Shown here one piece after another: positions 24,998 to 34,487 of a DNA stretch of 64,000 bases. The stretch comes from Curtobacterium sp. MCBD17_013 (GTDB lineage Bacteria; Actinomycetota; Actinomycetes; Actinomycetales; Microbacteriaceae). Under the pieces are notes generated by a model that worked only from the letters and a program-made list of their open reading frames with translations, made no database searches and was not told the DNA's origin. Position 1 is the first letter of the stretch; each line of letters starts with the position of its first letter. The DNA lies in NCBI RefSeq assembly GCF_003234565.1, contig NZ_QKTU01000007.1, forward strand, positions 106,007 to 170,006, in the 5' to 3' direction. A program made the translations under genes and the position numbers.

Positions 24998-25115
24998 GCA
25001 GTTCCGGACAGTCATCGCCCCCTCGACGTCTGCACCAGGAAATCCCGCCGTCCTGTCAGACAGCGTCCCATCCGTTCCCAGGCAACCCAGAGGCCACGAC
25101 CAGATACTGGGTCAC

Positions 25116-25811
25116 ATGACCGACGGACCGAAGATCCTCATCGTCGACGACGAGCCGAACATCCGCGACCTCCTCACCACCTCGCTCCGGTTCGCGGGCT
25201 TCGCCGTCCGCGCGGTGGGCAACGGTGCGCAGGCGATCTCCGCCGTGCTCGAGGAAGAGCCGGACCTCATCATCCTCGACGTCATGCTTCCCGACATGAA
25301 CGGGTTCGGCGTGACCAAGCGCCTCCGGTCGTCGGGCTACACGTCGCCGATCCTGTTCCTCACCGCCAAGGACGACACCGAGGACAAGATCACGGGACTC
25401 ACCGTCGGCGGCGACGACTACGTGACCAAGCCGTTCTCGCTCGACGAGATCGTCGCCCGCATCAAGGCGATCCTCCGGCGCACCATGAACGACGAGGAAG
25501 ACGCGATCATCCGCGCCGGTGAGCTGACGATGGACCAGGACACGCACGAGGTCAGCATCGGCGAGGCGCAGATCGAGCTCTCACCCACCGAGTTCAAGCT
25601 GCTCCGCTACCTCATGCTCAACCCGAACCGGGTGCTGTCGAAGGCCCAGATCCTCGACCACGTGTGGGAGTACGACTTCAACGGCGACGCCGGCATCGTC
25701 GAGTCCTACATCTCGTACCTGCGCCGCAAGCTCGACCAGTACTCGGCCGAGCCGGTCATCCAGACCAAGCGCGGCTTCGGGTACATGCTCAAGGCCGCCA
25801 AGGCGTCCTGA
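25116..25811 (+). CDS. OmpR/PhoB-type response regulator
   Basis: A 231-residue two-component regulator. The receiver domain starts KILIVDDEPNIRDLL with the acidic pair, has the phosphoacceptor Asp in LIILDVMLPDMNGFG near residue 55, and the T-A-K-D and K-P-F-S residues of the active site. The C-terminal winged helix (residues 130-228) shows E-L-S-P-T-E-F-K-L-L and the recognition segment V-E-S-Y-I-S-Y-L-R-R-K-L. A GATACT box seven bases before the ATG suggests a leaderless transcript. The partner histidine kinase follows 63 bases downstream. Confidence 0.93.
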   Translation: MTDGPKILIVDDEPNIRDLLTTSLRFAGFAVRAVGNGAQAISAVLEEEPDLIILDVMLPDMNGFGVTKRLRSSGYTSPILFLTAKDDTEDKITGLTVGGDDYVTKPFSLDEIVARIKAILRRTMNDEEDAIIRAGELTMDQDTHEVSIGEAQIELSPTEFKLLRYLMLNPNRVLSKAQILDHVWEYDFNGDAGIVESYISYLRRKLDQYSAEPVIQTKRGFGYMLKAAKAS

Positions 25812-25822
25812 TCCAGCAGGTC

Positions 25823-25859
25823 ATCGGCGCGATCCCAGCAGCAGCTGGGTCGCGCCGAT
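25823..25859. terminator. Hairpin between response regulator and kinase
   Basis: ATCGGCGCGATCCCAGC pairs with the 3' half AGCTGGG-TCGCGCCGAT, a near-perfect stem of about 17 bp starting 12 bases after the regulator stop. It would lower read-through into the kinase gene. A TACTGT box at 25860-25865, nine bases before the kinase ATG, could give the kinase its own leaderless transcript. Confidence 0.7.
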
Positions 25860-25874
25860 TACTGTGATCGCAGC

Positions 25875-27560
25875 ATGCACACACGCCTCGCCCGCTGGTG
25901 GAACGAGATCTCGCTCCGGACCAAGATCACCGGGATCACCGTCCTCCTGGTGACCCTCGGGCTGCTCGTCGCGGGGCTCGGCACCATGACGGTGCTCAGC
26001 ACCTACCTGATGAAGCAGCTCGACAACGACGTCCAAGCGACGAAGACCTCGCTGAACGGCCAGAAGCTGACGAGCGTCGAAGGCTACTGCCAGATCAACG
26101 TCACCCTGCAGAGCGCGGCCTACATCGCCGTGCTCAAGCCCGACGGCGGCATCGCCTGTCACACGAAGAGCGACTACACGCCGGACCTCGGCGGGGTCGT
26201 GGGCAGCTCGCACGTCGACGACGACCACCCGTTCAGTGTGGTCGACGACAAGGGCCAGCACGAGTGGCGTGCCCTCGCGATGACGTCGCCGACCACCGAC
26301 GCCGCCGGCAACCACTACACGATCGTCGCGGCCGTCTCGAGCCAGGGCACCGACTCGACCATCGCGCGGTTCACGGTGATCTTCCTCGGGTTCGGCATCT
26401 CGGTCGTCCTGCTCGGCGGCATGCTCACCCAGCTGCTCGTCACCGCCACGTTCGACCCCCTGCGGGACGTCGAGGCCACGGCCGCACGCTTCGCCGCGGG
26501 GGACTTCTCGCAACGCCTCGGTGCGGACACCCCGAACACCGAGGTCGGTCGCCTCAACCACTCCCTCAACGTCATGCTCGAGCGCATCGACTCGGCGTTC
26601 GAGGACCGCCAACGCACGATCGAGCAGATGCGCCGCTTCGTCGGTGACGCATCGCACGAGCTGCGGACCCCGCTCGTGTCCCTGCGGGGGTACGCCGAGC
26701 TGTACCGGATGGGGGCCCTCCGGAAAGAAGAGGACGTCGCCCAGGCGATGGAGCGCATCGAGAAGGAGGCCCAGCGCATGGGGCTCCTCGTGCAGGACCT
26801 CCTGCAGCTCGCCCGCATCGACGAGTCGAAGCCGCTCGAGCTCGGACCGGTCGACCTCGTCGCCATCGCGCGGGACTCGGCGCTCGACACGATGGCGTCG
26901 AACCCCGACCGCGAGATCCAGGTCCTGCTCGCTGACTCCGTCACCGGCGAGAACGTCCCGCAGGTCGTGCCGCAGTGGGTCGGTCCTGCGGCACCCGGAG
27001 CGCGGAACGGACAGTCCCCGACCTCGCCGCCGTCGAACGTCACCGGGCCGATCGCCTTCGCAGGGCAGACGCTCGCCCGGCTGCGCGCGCGTCGTGGTCG
27101 TCCCGTCGGCATCGAGTCCGGCCCGGCCGCGCCGACCACGGCCCCGCTGCCGACCGTCGTCCTGCCCGTGCGGCCGCCGGTCGTCCTCGCCGAGGAGAAC
27201 AAGATCCGCCAGGTCGTGACGAACCTCATGGGCAACGCGATGCGGTTCACGCCGCAGGACGACCCCATCGAGATCGGGATCGGCGTGGACGAGGCCCGGG
27301 GCATGGCGCACCTCGACGTGATCGACCACGGTGAGGGCATCCCGCCGCAGATCCGCGAGAAGATCTTCCAGCGGTTCTGGCGCGCCGACACCTCGCGCGC
27401 TCGGGACACCGGCGGCTCGGGCCTCGGGCTCGCGATCGTGTCCGGCATCGTGGCGGCGCACCACGGCGAGGTCGAGGTGTTCGACACCCCGGGCGGTGGT
27501 GCGACCTTCCGCGTGTGGCTCCCCCTCCTCCCGCGCGACTACGTCGCCCCCACCCCCTGA
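25875..27560 (+). CDS. Sensor histidine kinase with a proline-rich insertion in the catalytic region
   Basis: A 561-residue membrane kinase. Helices at about residues 17-39 and 173-195 bracket an extracytoplasmic sensor domain with two Cys (G-Y-C-Q-I-N and I-A-C-H-T-K). A HAMP region follows, then the phosphoacceptor His in GDASHELRTPLVSLRGY near residue 259. The ATP-binding domain has the N box (EENKIRQVVTNLMGNAMRF), the G1 box (D-H-G-E-G-I) and the G2 box (G-G-S-G-L-G-L-A-I-V). Roughly 75 residues, Pro/Ala/Thr-rich, are inserted between the start of the catalytic domain and the N box. It probably phosphorylates the regulator encoded just upstream. Confidence 0.92.
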   Translation: MHTRLARWWNEISLRTKITGITVLLVTLGLLVAGLGTMTVLSTYLMKQLDNDVQATKTSLNGQKLTSVEGYCQINVTLQSAAYIAVLKPDGGIACHTKSDYTPDLGGVVGSSHVDDDHPFSVVDDKGQHEWRALAMTSPTTDAAGNHYTIVAAVSSQGTDSTIARFTVIFLGFGISVVLLGGMLTQLLVTATFDPLRDVEATAARFAAGDFSQRLGADTPNTEVGRLNHSLNVMLERIDSAFEDRQRTIEQMRRFVGDASHELRTPLVSLRGYAELYRMGALRKEEDVAQAMERIEKEAQRMGLLVQDLLQLARIDESKPLELGPVDLVAIARDSALDTMASNPDREIQVLLADSVTGENVPQVVPQWVGPAAPGARNGQSPTSPPSNVTGPIAFAGQTLARLRARRGRPVGIESGPAAPTTAPLPTVVLPVRPPVVLAEENKIRQVVTNLMGNAMRFTPQDDPIEIGIGVDEARGMAHLDVIDHGEGIPPQIREKIFQRFWRADTSRARDTGGSGLGLAIVSGIVAAHHGEVEVFDTPGGGATFRVWLPLLPRDYVAPTP

Positions 27561-27570
27561 CCCCTCTGGC

Positions 27571-27626
27571 GAGATCGCAGTCGTTGCCGTTCTGAGGTCC
27601 ATCAGAGCGGCAACGACTGCGATCTC
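27571..27626. terminator. Bidirectional terminator, family B palindrome
   Basis: Arms 27571-27595 and 27602-27626 (25 bases, one mismatch) begin GAGATCGCAGTCGTTGCCG. The hairpin lies between the convergent kinase (+) and DUF559 (-) genes and overlaps the DUF559 stop codon. A near-identical arm recurs at 28648-28719 on the other side of the DUF559 gene. Confidence 0.8.
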
Positions 27627-28539
27627 ACGGCAGCGGTGATGACGCCCGGGTGCGGAACACGTCCGACAGTCGCAGGAGGAACGCCGTCGGGTCGGCAACG
27701 TCACGTGCGGCGACGTGCAGGATCAGCCATCCGGCGGACACGAAGCCGTTCGACCGGGTCGCATCGTGCTGCCACGTGGCACGATCCGTCCGGTGGTGCT
27801 CGCCGTCGTACTCGACTCCGATCCGGAGGTCCGGGTAGGCGAGGTCGACCCGTCCGAGGAATCGACCGGCGGGGCTGTGCACGTCGATGTTGAGCTGGGG
27901 CTCCGGGAATCCCGCGTCGACGATGACGATTCGGATGAGCGTCTCCATCGGGGACTCCGACCCGAGCCGCACGCGATGGGCCGCGGCCCGGAGCCGCCGT
28001 GCCCACCGGGACCGCCGCTCACGACTCCGGCGCTCGAGTTGCTCCGGATCGGCGAGCGCCCGCGCGACCAGGTGGTCCCCGATCACCACCAGCTCACGCT
28101 CGGCCAACAGGCCCGCACTCTCGCACCACGCCGCCACCGGGCTGCTGGCCGGGAGGCCCGCACACGTCACCACATCGGCGAACGGTGGCGAGACGCGATG
28201 GCCTACCACCCCGGTGCGGCGCATGACCGGTCCGTCCCCCACCGTGCTCACGTGCACGGTCGCGTCGGAAACCACCCAGGGCGGCAGTGGGAGCTCCCAG
28301 AGGGCGAGGGCGGTGGTGTGGCTGAAGTGATGCCGTTCACCGAGGACGAGGCCGAACGCGGCGACCCGTGCCGAGAGGTCCGCCAGGTCCAGCTCGGCAG
28401 GGACCCGCACGCCTCGGGTCGGCGCGGCGAGGTCCTCCCGACGGAGCCGACCCGGAGTGACCCCGTTCCGGACCGCATCAGCCGTGTGGAAGGCCTGACC
28501 GAGGAAAGGATCCGGGAGGCGGGCCGGCGTGCGCGTCAT
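27625..28539 (-). CDS. DUF559 protein with AbiEi-like N-terminal region
   Basis: A 304-residue protein of a type frequent in actinobacteria. The N-terminal half (LGQAFHTADAVRNGVTPGRLRREDLAAPTRGVR) resembles the winged-helix-like N-domain of AbiEi-type proteins. The C-terminal half is a DUF559/Vsr-type endonuclease fold: S-P-M-E-T-L-I-R near residue 200, then P-Q-L-N-I-D-V, G-R-V-D-L-A-Y-P and V-E-Y-D-G-E-H-H, which supply the E...D...E-x-D core. No AbiEii-like toxin gene is adjacent, so a toxin-antitoxin role is unsupported. The gene is flanked on both sides by family B palindromes, and a GGCCGGGAGGC core lies in frame (AGLPAS). Confidence 0.8.
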   Translation of the reverse strand: MTRTPARLPDPFLGQAFHTADAVRNGVTPGRLRREDLAAPTRGVRVPAELDLADLSARVAAFGLVLGERHHFSHTTALALWELPLPPWVVSDATVHVSTVGDGPVMRRTGVVGHRVSPPFADVVTCAGLPASSPVAAWCESAGLLAERELVVIGDHLVARALADPEQLERRSRERRSRWARRLRAAAHRVRLGSESPMETLIRIVIVDAGFPEPQLNIDVHSPAGRFLGRVDLAYPDLRIGVEYDGEHHRTDRATWQHDATRSNGFVSAGWLILHVAARDVADPTAFLLRLSDVFRTRASSPLP

Positions 28540-28647
28540 GCGCCGAGCCTCCCGGCCGTACCGCACCGCGGAGCGCGTGCGCGCCCGACCTGTGGACGGC
28601 CGCTGCCCGGCTCCCCCGGTGGAGGACCGGACACCTGGCCCGACTCC

Positions 28648-28719
28648 CCTCCGCCGAGATCGCAGTCGTTGCCGGTGTGCGGTAGGTCAAACCGGCAACA
28701 AGTGCGATCTCGGCGGAGG
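28648..28719. terminator. Family B palindrome downstream of groEL
   Basis: Arms 28648-28676 and 28691-28719 (29 bases, two mismatches) begin CCTCCGCCGAGATCGCA and end GTTGCCGGT. The element follows the groEL stop (28793, minus strand) and precedes the DUF559 gene, so it probably terminates groEL transcription. Confidence 0.75.
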
Positions 28720-28792
28720 GAGAGGAGGGAGGAACGGCGAACGGGCCGCCCTCCTGGAGGAGAGCGGCCCGTTCGGAACCGTCAGGCGTGGA

Positions 28793-30517
<1,725 letters not shown>

Positions 30518-30587
30518 TCACGCGGCATGCCGCGTTCCGGGACGCGGACCGGGAGGCCCGCCATCGCCCGACATCGGACCCCGCCGC

Positions 30588-30639
30588 CCGGAGTCCCGGT
30601 CGGGGCCCCACCACCGGAGTCCCGGTCGGGGCCCCACCA
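30588..30639. repeat. Two-copy 26-bp tandem repeat
   Basis: The unit CCGGAGTCCCGGTCGGGG continues with CCCCACCA; copies are 30588-30613 and 30614-30639. Each unit contains GGGGCCCC-like self-complementary bases. It lies about 80 bases upstream of the CIRCE elements and beyond the stop of the cold-shock gene. Confidence 0.7.
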
Positions 30640-30741
30640 CGGGGCCCCCTCCACACGACGACGAGCGCGCCGCCCCGTCGGGGACGACGCGCTCGGACGC
30701 GTGGTGGTCGACGACCGTCGCCGGCGGACCGGCGACCGAGG

Positions 30742-30945
30742 TCAGGCCGGTCGGACGGACTCGGCCTGCGGACCCTTCGAGCCGGTGCCGACGTCGAAGG
30801 TGACCGCCTGCCCTTCTTCGAGGACCTTGTAGCCGTTCATGTCGATCGCGGAGTAGTGGACGAAGACGTCCTGCCCCCCGCCGTCGACGGTGATGAACCC
30901 GTAGCCCTTCTCGGCGTTGAACCACTTGACGGTGCCGTTGGCCAT
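30742..30945 (-). CDS. Cold-shock protein, CspA type
   Basis: A canonical 67-residue single-domain cold-shock protein, with RNP1 as K-G-Y-G-F-I-T-V and RNP2 as V-F-V-H-Y-S-A-I, starting [17 protein letters not shown]. It binds single-stranded nucleic acid and melts RNA secondary structure. GGAGC lies seven bases before the ATG. The upstream 280 bases are gene-free, leaving room for a long 5' untranslated region, a common site of thermoregulation in csp genes, though no specific structure is claimed here. Confidence 0.96.
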   Translation of the reverse strand: MANGTVKWFNAEKGYGFITVDGGGQDVFVHYSAIDMNGYKVLEEGQAVTFDVGTGSKGPQAESVRPA

Positions 30946-31228
30946 TCTCTTGCTCCCTGCGGTGTTGCATTGCCACTGACGACGGCGCGACCGGTCCGCG
31001 ACCGCCGGGTCCGAGCGCATACCTGCCTCACCCGGGTCTTCGCGGTGGAGGCACCGGCACGGTGTCGCCCTCGGATCACTGGGGTGACCAATTCCAGATC
31101 GTATCGGCGGACGCGCCGCCGACAAGAGGTGCGGGCCAACTTCTTCATCCCGGCCGACGGAACTCAACATGCCCGAAACAAACGTGCAACAAACGGCACG
31201 ACGAGTGGGGCGAAACGCCCGTCCCGGG

Positions 31229-31789
31229 TCAGCCGGCGTAATCGGCGCCGAGCACCACGGTGACGGCCGCGTTCGGGAACGCCGACGACTTCGCAACCGT
31301 TCCGACGCCGAGCGTCTTGACGATCCCGCGAGCGATCGCCGCCTCGGCATCCGTCTGGTAGTAGACGATCGTCTGCGAGGCGTCCTGGGATCCGGCGTTG
31401 CCGTCGCTCGCGACCACCCAACCCGCGTTCTCGAGCGTCGCGGTGCCGGTGGCGGCGAGTCCGGCGGTGGAGGTCCCGTTGAGCACCGTGAGCGTCATGG
31501 TCTTCGGCTGGTCGCTCGGCGCGGCGGTCGCGGCCGTCGTCGACGAAGACGACGCTCCGCTCGTGGCCGACGCGGACGCGGACGACCCGGTCGTCCCGGG
31601 GTCGGTGAACTGCGTGCTGTTGTTGGCGACCTCGAGCACGACGATGCCGATCACGACGAGCACCGCGCAGGCGAGCGCGGACCAGGCCACCAGGATCCAG
31701 CCACGGCCGCGCCTCGGGAGACCGCGGTGTGCCCCGACCCTCGGGCCGTCGGCGACGTCGTCGAATCGGTCTCGGGGGTATCTCGTCAT
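31229..31789 (-). CDS. LytR C-terminal domain membrane protein
   Basis: A 186-residue protein: about 30 cytoplasmic, Arg-rich residues, one transmembrane helix ([21 protein letters not shown]), a Ser/Ala/Thr linker, then a LytR_C domain of about 90 residues outside the membrane ([22 protein letters not shown], with the typical V-L-N-G-T start). LytR_C domains accompany wall-polymer ligases but also stand alone, as here. Its start overlaps the stop of the DUF3263 gene (ATGA), so the pair is translationally coupled, a common actinobacterial arrangement. Confidence 0.88.
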   Translation of the reverse strand: MTRYPRDRFDDVADGPRVGAHRGLPRRGRGWILVAWSALACAVLVVIGIVVLEVANNSTQFTDPGTTGSSASASATSGASSSSTTAATAAPSDQPKTMTLTVLNGTSTAGLAATGTATLENAGWVVASDGNAGSQDASQTIVYYQTDAEAAIARGIVKTLGVGTVAKSSAFPNAAVTVVLGADYAG

Positions 31790-32088
31790 GGCTGTCCTGC
31801 GGGCCCTTCACGGTCGGCGCGAGGCGGTGCGAAGGACCGCGCGGCGCGGGCACTGGTCCGTGCCCGGCGCAGTCGCTGCAGTCGCGTCACGAGCTGCGGA
31901 TCGTAGGCGAGCGCGGCCGGGGAGTCGATCACGCGGTTGAGCACCTGATAGTAGCGGGCCGGCGACATGTCGAAGCGGACGCGGATGTCGGCTTCCTTCG
32001 TCCGGTCGTGCCGCGCCCGATCGTGCTCGAACGTGAGGATGCTCCGTGCGAGCTCCGAGAGATCGGAGTCGGTCCGGGATCCGGTCAC
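31786..32088 (-). CDS. DUF3263 protein
   Basis: A 100-residue soluble protein matching DUF3263: LARSILTFEHDRARHD at residues 13-28, then R-F-D-M-S-P-A-R-Y-Y-Q-V-L-N-R-V-I-D, which resembles a helix-turn-helix, and a D-P-x-L-V-x-R-L-x-R-L-R-R segment. The family is confined to actinobacteria and probably binds DNA, but no function is established. The C-terminal 25 residues are basic and disordered. It is coupled to the LytR_C gene downstream. Confidence 0.88.
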   Translation of the reverse strand: MTGSRTDSDLSELARSILTFEHDRARHDRTKEADIRVRFDMSPARYYQVLNRVIDSPAALAYDPQLVTRLQRLRRARTSARAARSFAPPRADREGPAGQP

Positions 32089-32196
32089 GTCGGTCCTCCT
32101 GGTCGGATGGCTCGCCGGTCGGCTGGCCTCCGGTCATGCTAGGGCGGCATCCACGCCGGACCCTGGCATGGCCCTGGCAGGTCGGAAAGACACCGA

Positions 32197-33384
32197 TCAG
32201 GCCGTCGGTGCGCCGAGCGTCCAGGACGGGTCCGCGGCGAGGGGCGTGACGGTCGTGCCGTGGGCGTCGGCGAGCGCCAGGGCGACCCCGTCGAGCGAGA
32301 CCGTGGCGAAGGCCGACGGAGCGGCGAGGTCGATGCCCCGCTCGGCGAGTTCCCCCACGGGCGGCAGGGTCGCGGCGACGTCGTGGAGCGACCCCGTCCG
32401 CTCCATCGCCACCCAGCGGACCCCGCGGTCCCGGAGCCGCTCGACGACGCGCTGCCGGTCCGAGCCCGGCAGGTAGACGAGCGTGCCGAGCGTGAGCACG
32501 ACGGGCGTCGCCCCGCGCGGCAGCAGGTCGATCGCGCGGTCGAGGTCGTCCGGGGCGGTCCCGCGGACGGCGGTGTACGGGTCGGCCCGCACGGCGTCGG
32601 CGGCCCGCCGCATGAGCGCGACACGGTCGGTCGCCTCGACGGGGACGGACTCGACGAGCCGGTCGAACGCCCCGGGGGACCGCAGGTCGATCGGCGCCGG
32701 ATCGAGCCCGACCCGCGCCACCACGTCGAGCCGGGAAGGCCGGCGCGACCCCGTCCCGTCGGCCCGGCTCCCGGCGTCACCCGTCGACGGCCGGGAGGCA
32801 CGGGACCGGCCCGCACCGCGCCTCCCGGCGGACGGAGCGGCGGGTCCCGGACGCATCTGGAACCGGAGCGGGATCTCCGGCTCGCGCGCGGCCTCGGCGA
32901 CGCGGACGGTGTCGTCGAGGCGGTCGACGTCGACGGTGGCGTGGTCCGGGACGATGCAGAGGCCGGCGCTCACCCCCACCTCGAGGAGCGCGAGCGGCCC
33001 CGGGATGCCCGCGAGCACGGGGACGACCGGCGCCATGCGTCGGGGGTCGTTCGTCTGGGTCGTGGACACGGCCAGCTCGGCGAGCAGCCGGTCGGGGGCG
33101 TCGCGGACGAGCCGGAGGAGGGCCTCCCGGTCGGTCGGGTCGGCGCCCAGGCGGCGCGCGACGGCGAAGAGCAGCTCGGGCTGCCGCTTGGTCGGGGCGA
33201 CACGGATCAGCAGGTCGACGGCGGCGTCGTCCTCGGCGATCGACGCCGCCCAGCGGGCGGAGGTCGGCGAAGCGGTCACCATGCGCTCGGCGTGGTGGCG
33301 GTAGCGGCGGCGGGTGGCCTCGGGGCCGTCCGGCTCCGGCTGGTGCGGGGGCTCCGCGCGGCCCGGTGCGTCAGCGGGCAGCAT
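32197..33384 (-). CDS. DUF2332 protein carrying an in-frame palindromic insertion
   Basis: A 395-residue DUF2332 protein (family function unknown). The N-terminus R-R-R-Y-R-H-H-A and the V-G-V-S-A-G-L-C-I-V-P-D-H segment fit the family. Later blocks include RVGLDPAPIDLRSPGAFDRL and VVLTLGTLVYLPGSDRQRVV. Around residues 185-200 the normal beta region is replaced by a low-complexity R/G/S/P/A stretch encoded by the family A palindrome at 32789-32829, which keeps the frame open. Its start overlaps the GNAT gene upstream by 14 bases, suggesting co-transcription. Confidence 0.82.
   Translation of the reverse strand: MLPADAPGRAEPPHQPEPDGPEATRRRYRHHAERMVTASPTSARWAASIAEDDAAVDLLIRVAPTKRQPELLFAVARRLGADPTDREALLRLVRDAPDRLLAELAVSTTQTNDPRRMAPVVPVLAGIPGPLALLEVGVSAGLCIVPDHATVDVDRLDDTVRVAEAAREPEIPLRFQMRPGPAAPSAGRRGAGRSRASRPSTGDAGSRADGTGSRRPSRLDVVARVGLDPAPIDLRSPGAFDRLVESVPVEATDRVALMRRAADAVRADPYTAVRGTAPDDLDRAIDLLPRGATPVVLTLGTLVYLPGSDRQRVVERLRDRGVRWVAMERTGSLHDVAATLPPVGELAERGIDLAAPSAFATVSLDGVALALADAHGTTVTPLAADPSWTLGAPTA
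32789..32829. repeat. Family A palindrome inside the DUF2332 coding sequence
   Basis: GGCCGGGAGGC at 32789-32799 pairs with GCCTCCCGGC at 32820-32829 across a 20-base GC-rich loop. It lies in frame within the DUF2332 gene at a linker-like site, unlike most other family A pairs, which are intergenic. Confidence 0.7.
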
Positions 33385-33868
33385 CGTCCCCGACCGCCGC
33401 CGCGCGGTACATCCCCACGTGGCGGATGCCCGCCTCGACGTAGGGTTCGCCGAACGGCACGAACCCGGCGGCGGCGTACAGGCCGGCGACGTACTCCTGC
33501 GCGTGGAGGAGGAAAGCCTCGTCCGGGTGGGCGGCGAGCACGGCCTCGACGAGCCGACGCGCGAGCCCCTGTCCGCGGTGCTCGACGGCCGTGGCCACGC
33601 GGCCGATGACCCGGGTCGCGGGCAGGTCGACGGCCGGCTGGACCTCGTCCGCGGCGGGCCGGATGCAGCGCAGGTAGGCGCGGGCGACGCCGTCCTCGCC
33701 GGGGATCCACCAGTGTTCCGTCTCCGGTTCGCGGTCCCGGCCGTCGAAGTCCTCGGCCGTCACGCGCTGCTCGAGCGCGAACACCCGGTTGCGCAGGCGG
33801 ACGACGGCGTAGAGGTCGTCCGTCGTCAGGGCGTCCCACCGGCCACGGTGGACGGAATGCTCGGTCAT
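33371..33868 (-). CDS. GNAT N-acetyltransferase, ElaA type
   Basis: A 165-residue acetyltransferase. The start R-L-R-N-R-V-F-A-L-E-Q-R-V matches ElaA-like proteins. The acetyl-CoA site is in the motif V-I-G-R-V-A-T-A-V-E-H-R-G-Q-G-L-A-R-R-L, followed by L-L-H-A-Q-E-Y-V-A-G-L-Y-A-A-A-G-F. Substrate unknown. A TAAACT box lies seven bases before the ATG, pointing to a leaderless transcript; the gene overlaps DUF2332 downstream and is divergent from msrB. Confidence 0.9.
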   Translation of the reverse strand: MTEHSVHRGRWDALTTDDLYAVVRLRNRVFALEQRVTAEDFDGRDREPETEHWWIPGEDGVARAYLRCIRPAADEVQPAVDLPATRVIGRVATAVEHRGQGLARRLVEAVLAAHPDEAFLLHAQEYVAGLYAAAGFVPFGEPYVEAGIRHVGMYRAAAVGDDAAR

Positions 33869-33926
33869 CGGTGCGAGTTTAATGACATGACCGCGTCACG
33901 AGTGCGGTCACGACCAGGAGGAACCC

Positions 33927-34331
33927 ATGGCATACAACGTGGAGAAGACCGACGCCGAGTGGCGTGAGGAACTCGACCCGCAGCAGTACGCCGTGCTGCG
34001 GCAGGCCGCGACCGAGCGCCCGTGGACGGGTGAGCTGCTCGACGAGGAGCGCGCCGGTGTCTACACCTGTGCGGCGTGCGGTGCGGAGCTGTTCAAGAGC
34101 GGCACCAAGTTCGACTCGGGCTGCGGGTGGCCGTCGTTCTACGAGTCGGTGCGCCCCGAGGCCGTGCAGCTCATCGAGGACCGCACGCTCGGCATGGTGC
34201 GCACCGAGGTCCGCTGCGCGAGCTGCGGTTCGCACCTCGGGCACGTGTTCCCGGACGGTTTCGGCACCCCGACCGGCGACCGGTACTGCATGAACTCGAT
34301 CTCGCTCGGGTTCTCCCCCGCGGCGGACTGA
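33927..34331 (+). CDS. msrB: Peptide methionine-(R)-S-oxide reductase
   Basis: A 134-residue MsrB that reduces the R epimer of methionine sulfoxide in damaged proteins using thioredoxin. The zinc Cys pairs are C-A-A-C near residue 51 and C-A-S-C near residue 97; the G-C-G-W-P-S-F-Y block and the catalytic Cys in R-Y-C-M-N-S-I-S-L near residue 123 are present. The AGGAGGAA site before the ATG is one of the strongest ribosome sites in the window. Confidence 0.96.
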   Translation: MAYNVEKTDAEWREELDPQQYAVLRQAATERPWTGELLDEERAGVYTCAACGAELFKSGTKFDSGCGWPSFYESVRPEAVQLIEDRTLGMVRTEVRCASCGSHLGHVFPDGFGTPTGDRYCMNSISLGFSPAAD

Positions 34332-34376
34332 CCTCCACCGCGACACCCCTGGCTCGTCGGTACACTTGGCGGGCCA

Positions 34377-34449
34377 GCCGGCATGGCGCAATTGGTAGCG
34401 CACCGTACTTGTAATACGGGGGTTGCGGGTTCGAGTCCCGCTGCCGGCC
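34377..34449 (+). tRNA. tRNA-Thr (anticodon TGT)
   Basis: The acceptor arm GCCGGCA pairs with TGCCGGC. The D arm is GCGC-loop-GCGC, the anticodon stem CCGTA/TACGG encloses CTTGTAA with anticodon TGT (reads ACA), and the T arm is GCGGG-TTCGAGT-CCCGC. CCA is not encoded. Confidence 0.95.
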
Positions 34450-34487
34450 CCGATCAGCCGCGTCCGCAGTGTCCGTCAGCCGCGGTG

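Noticed and set aside
27625..28539. Toxin-antitoxin system based on the AbiEi-like N-terminus
   Set aside because: No AbiEii-type nucleotidyltransferase gene is adjacent, and the C-terminus is a DUF559 nuclease-type fold.
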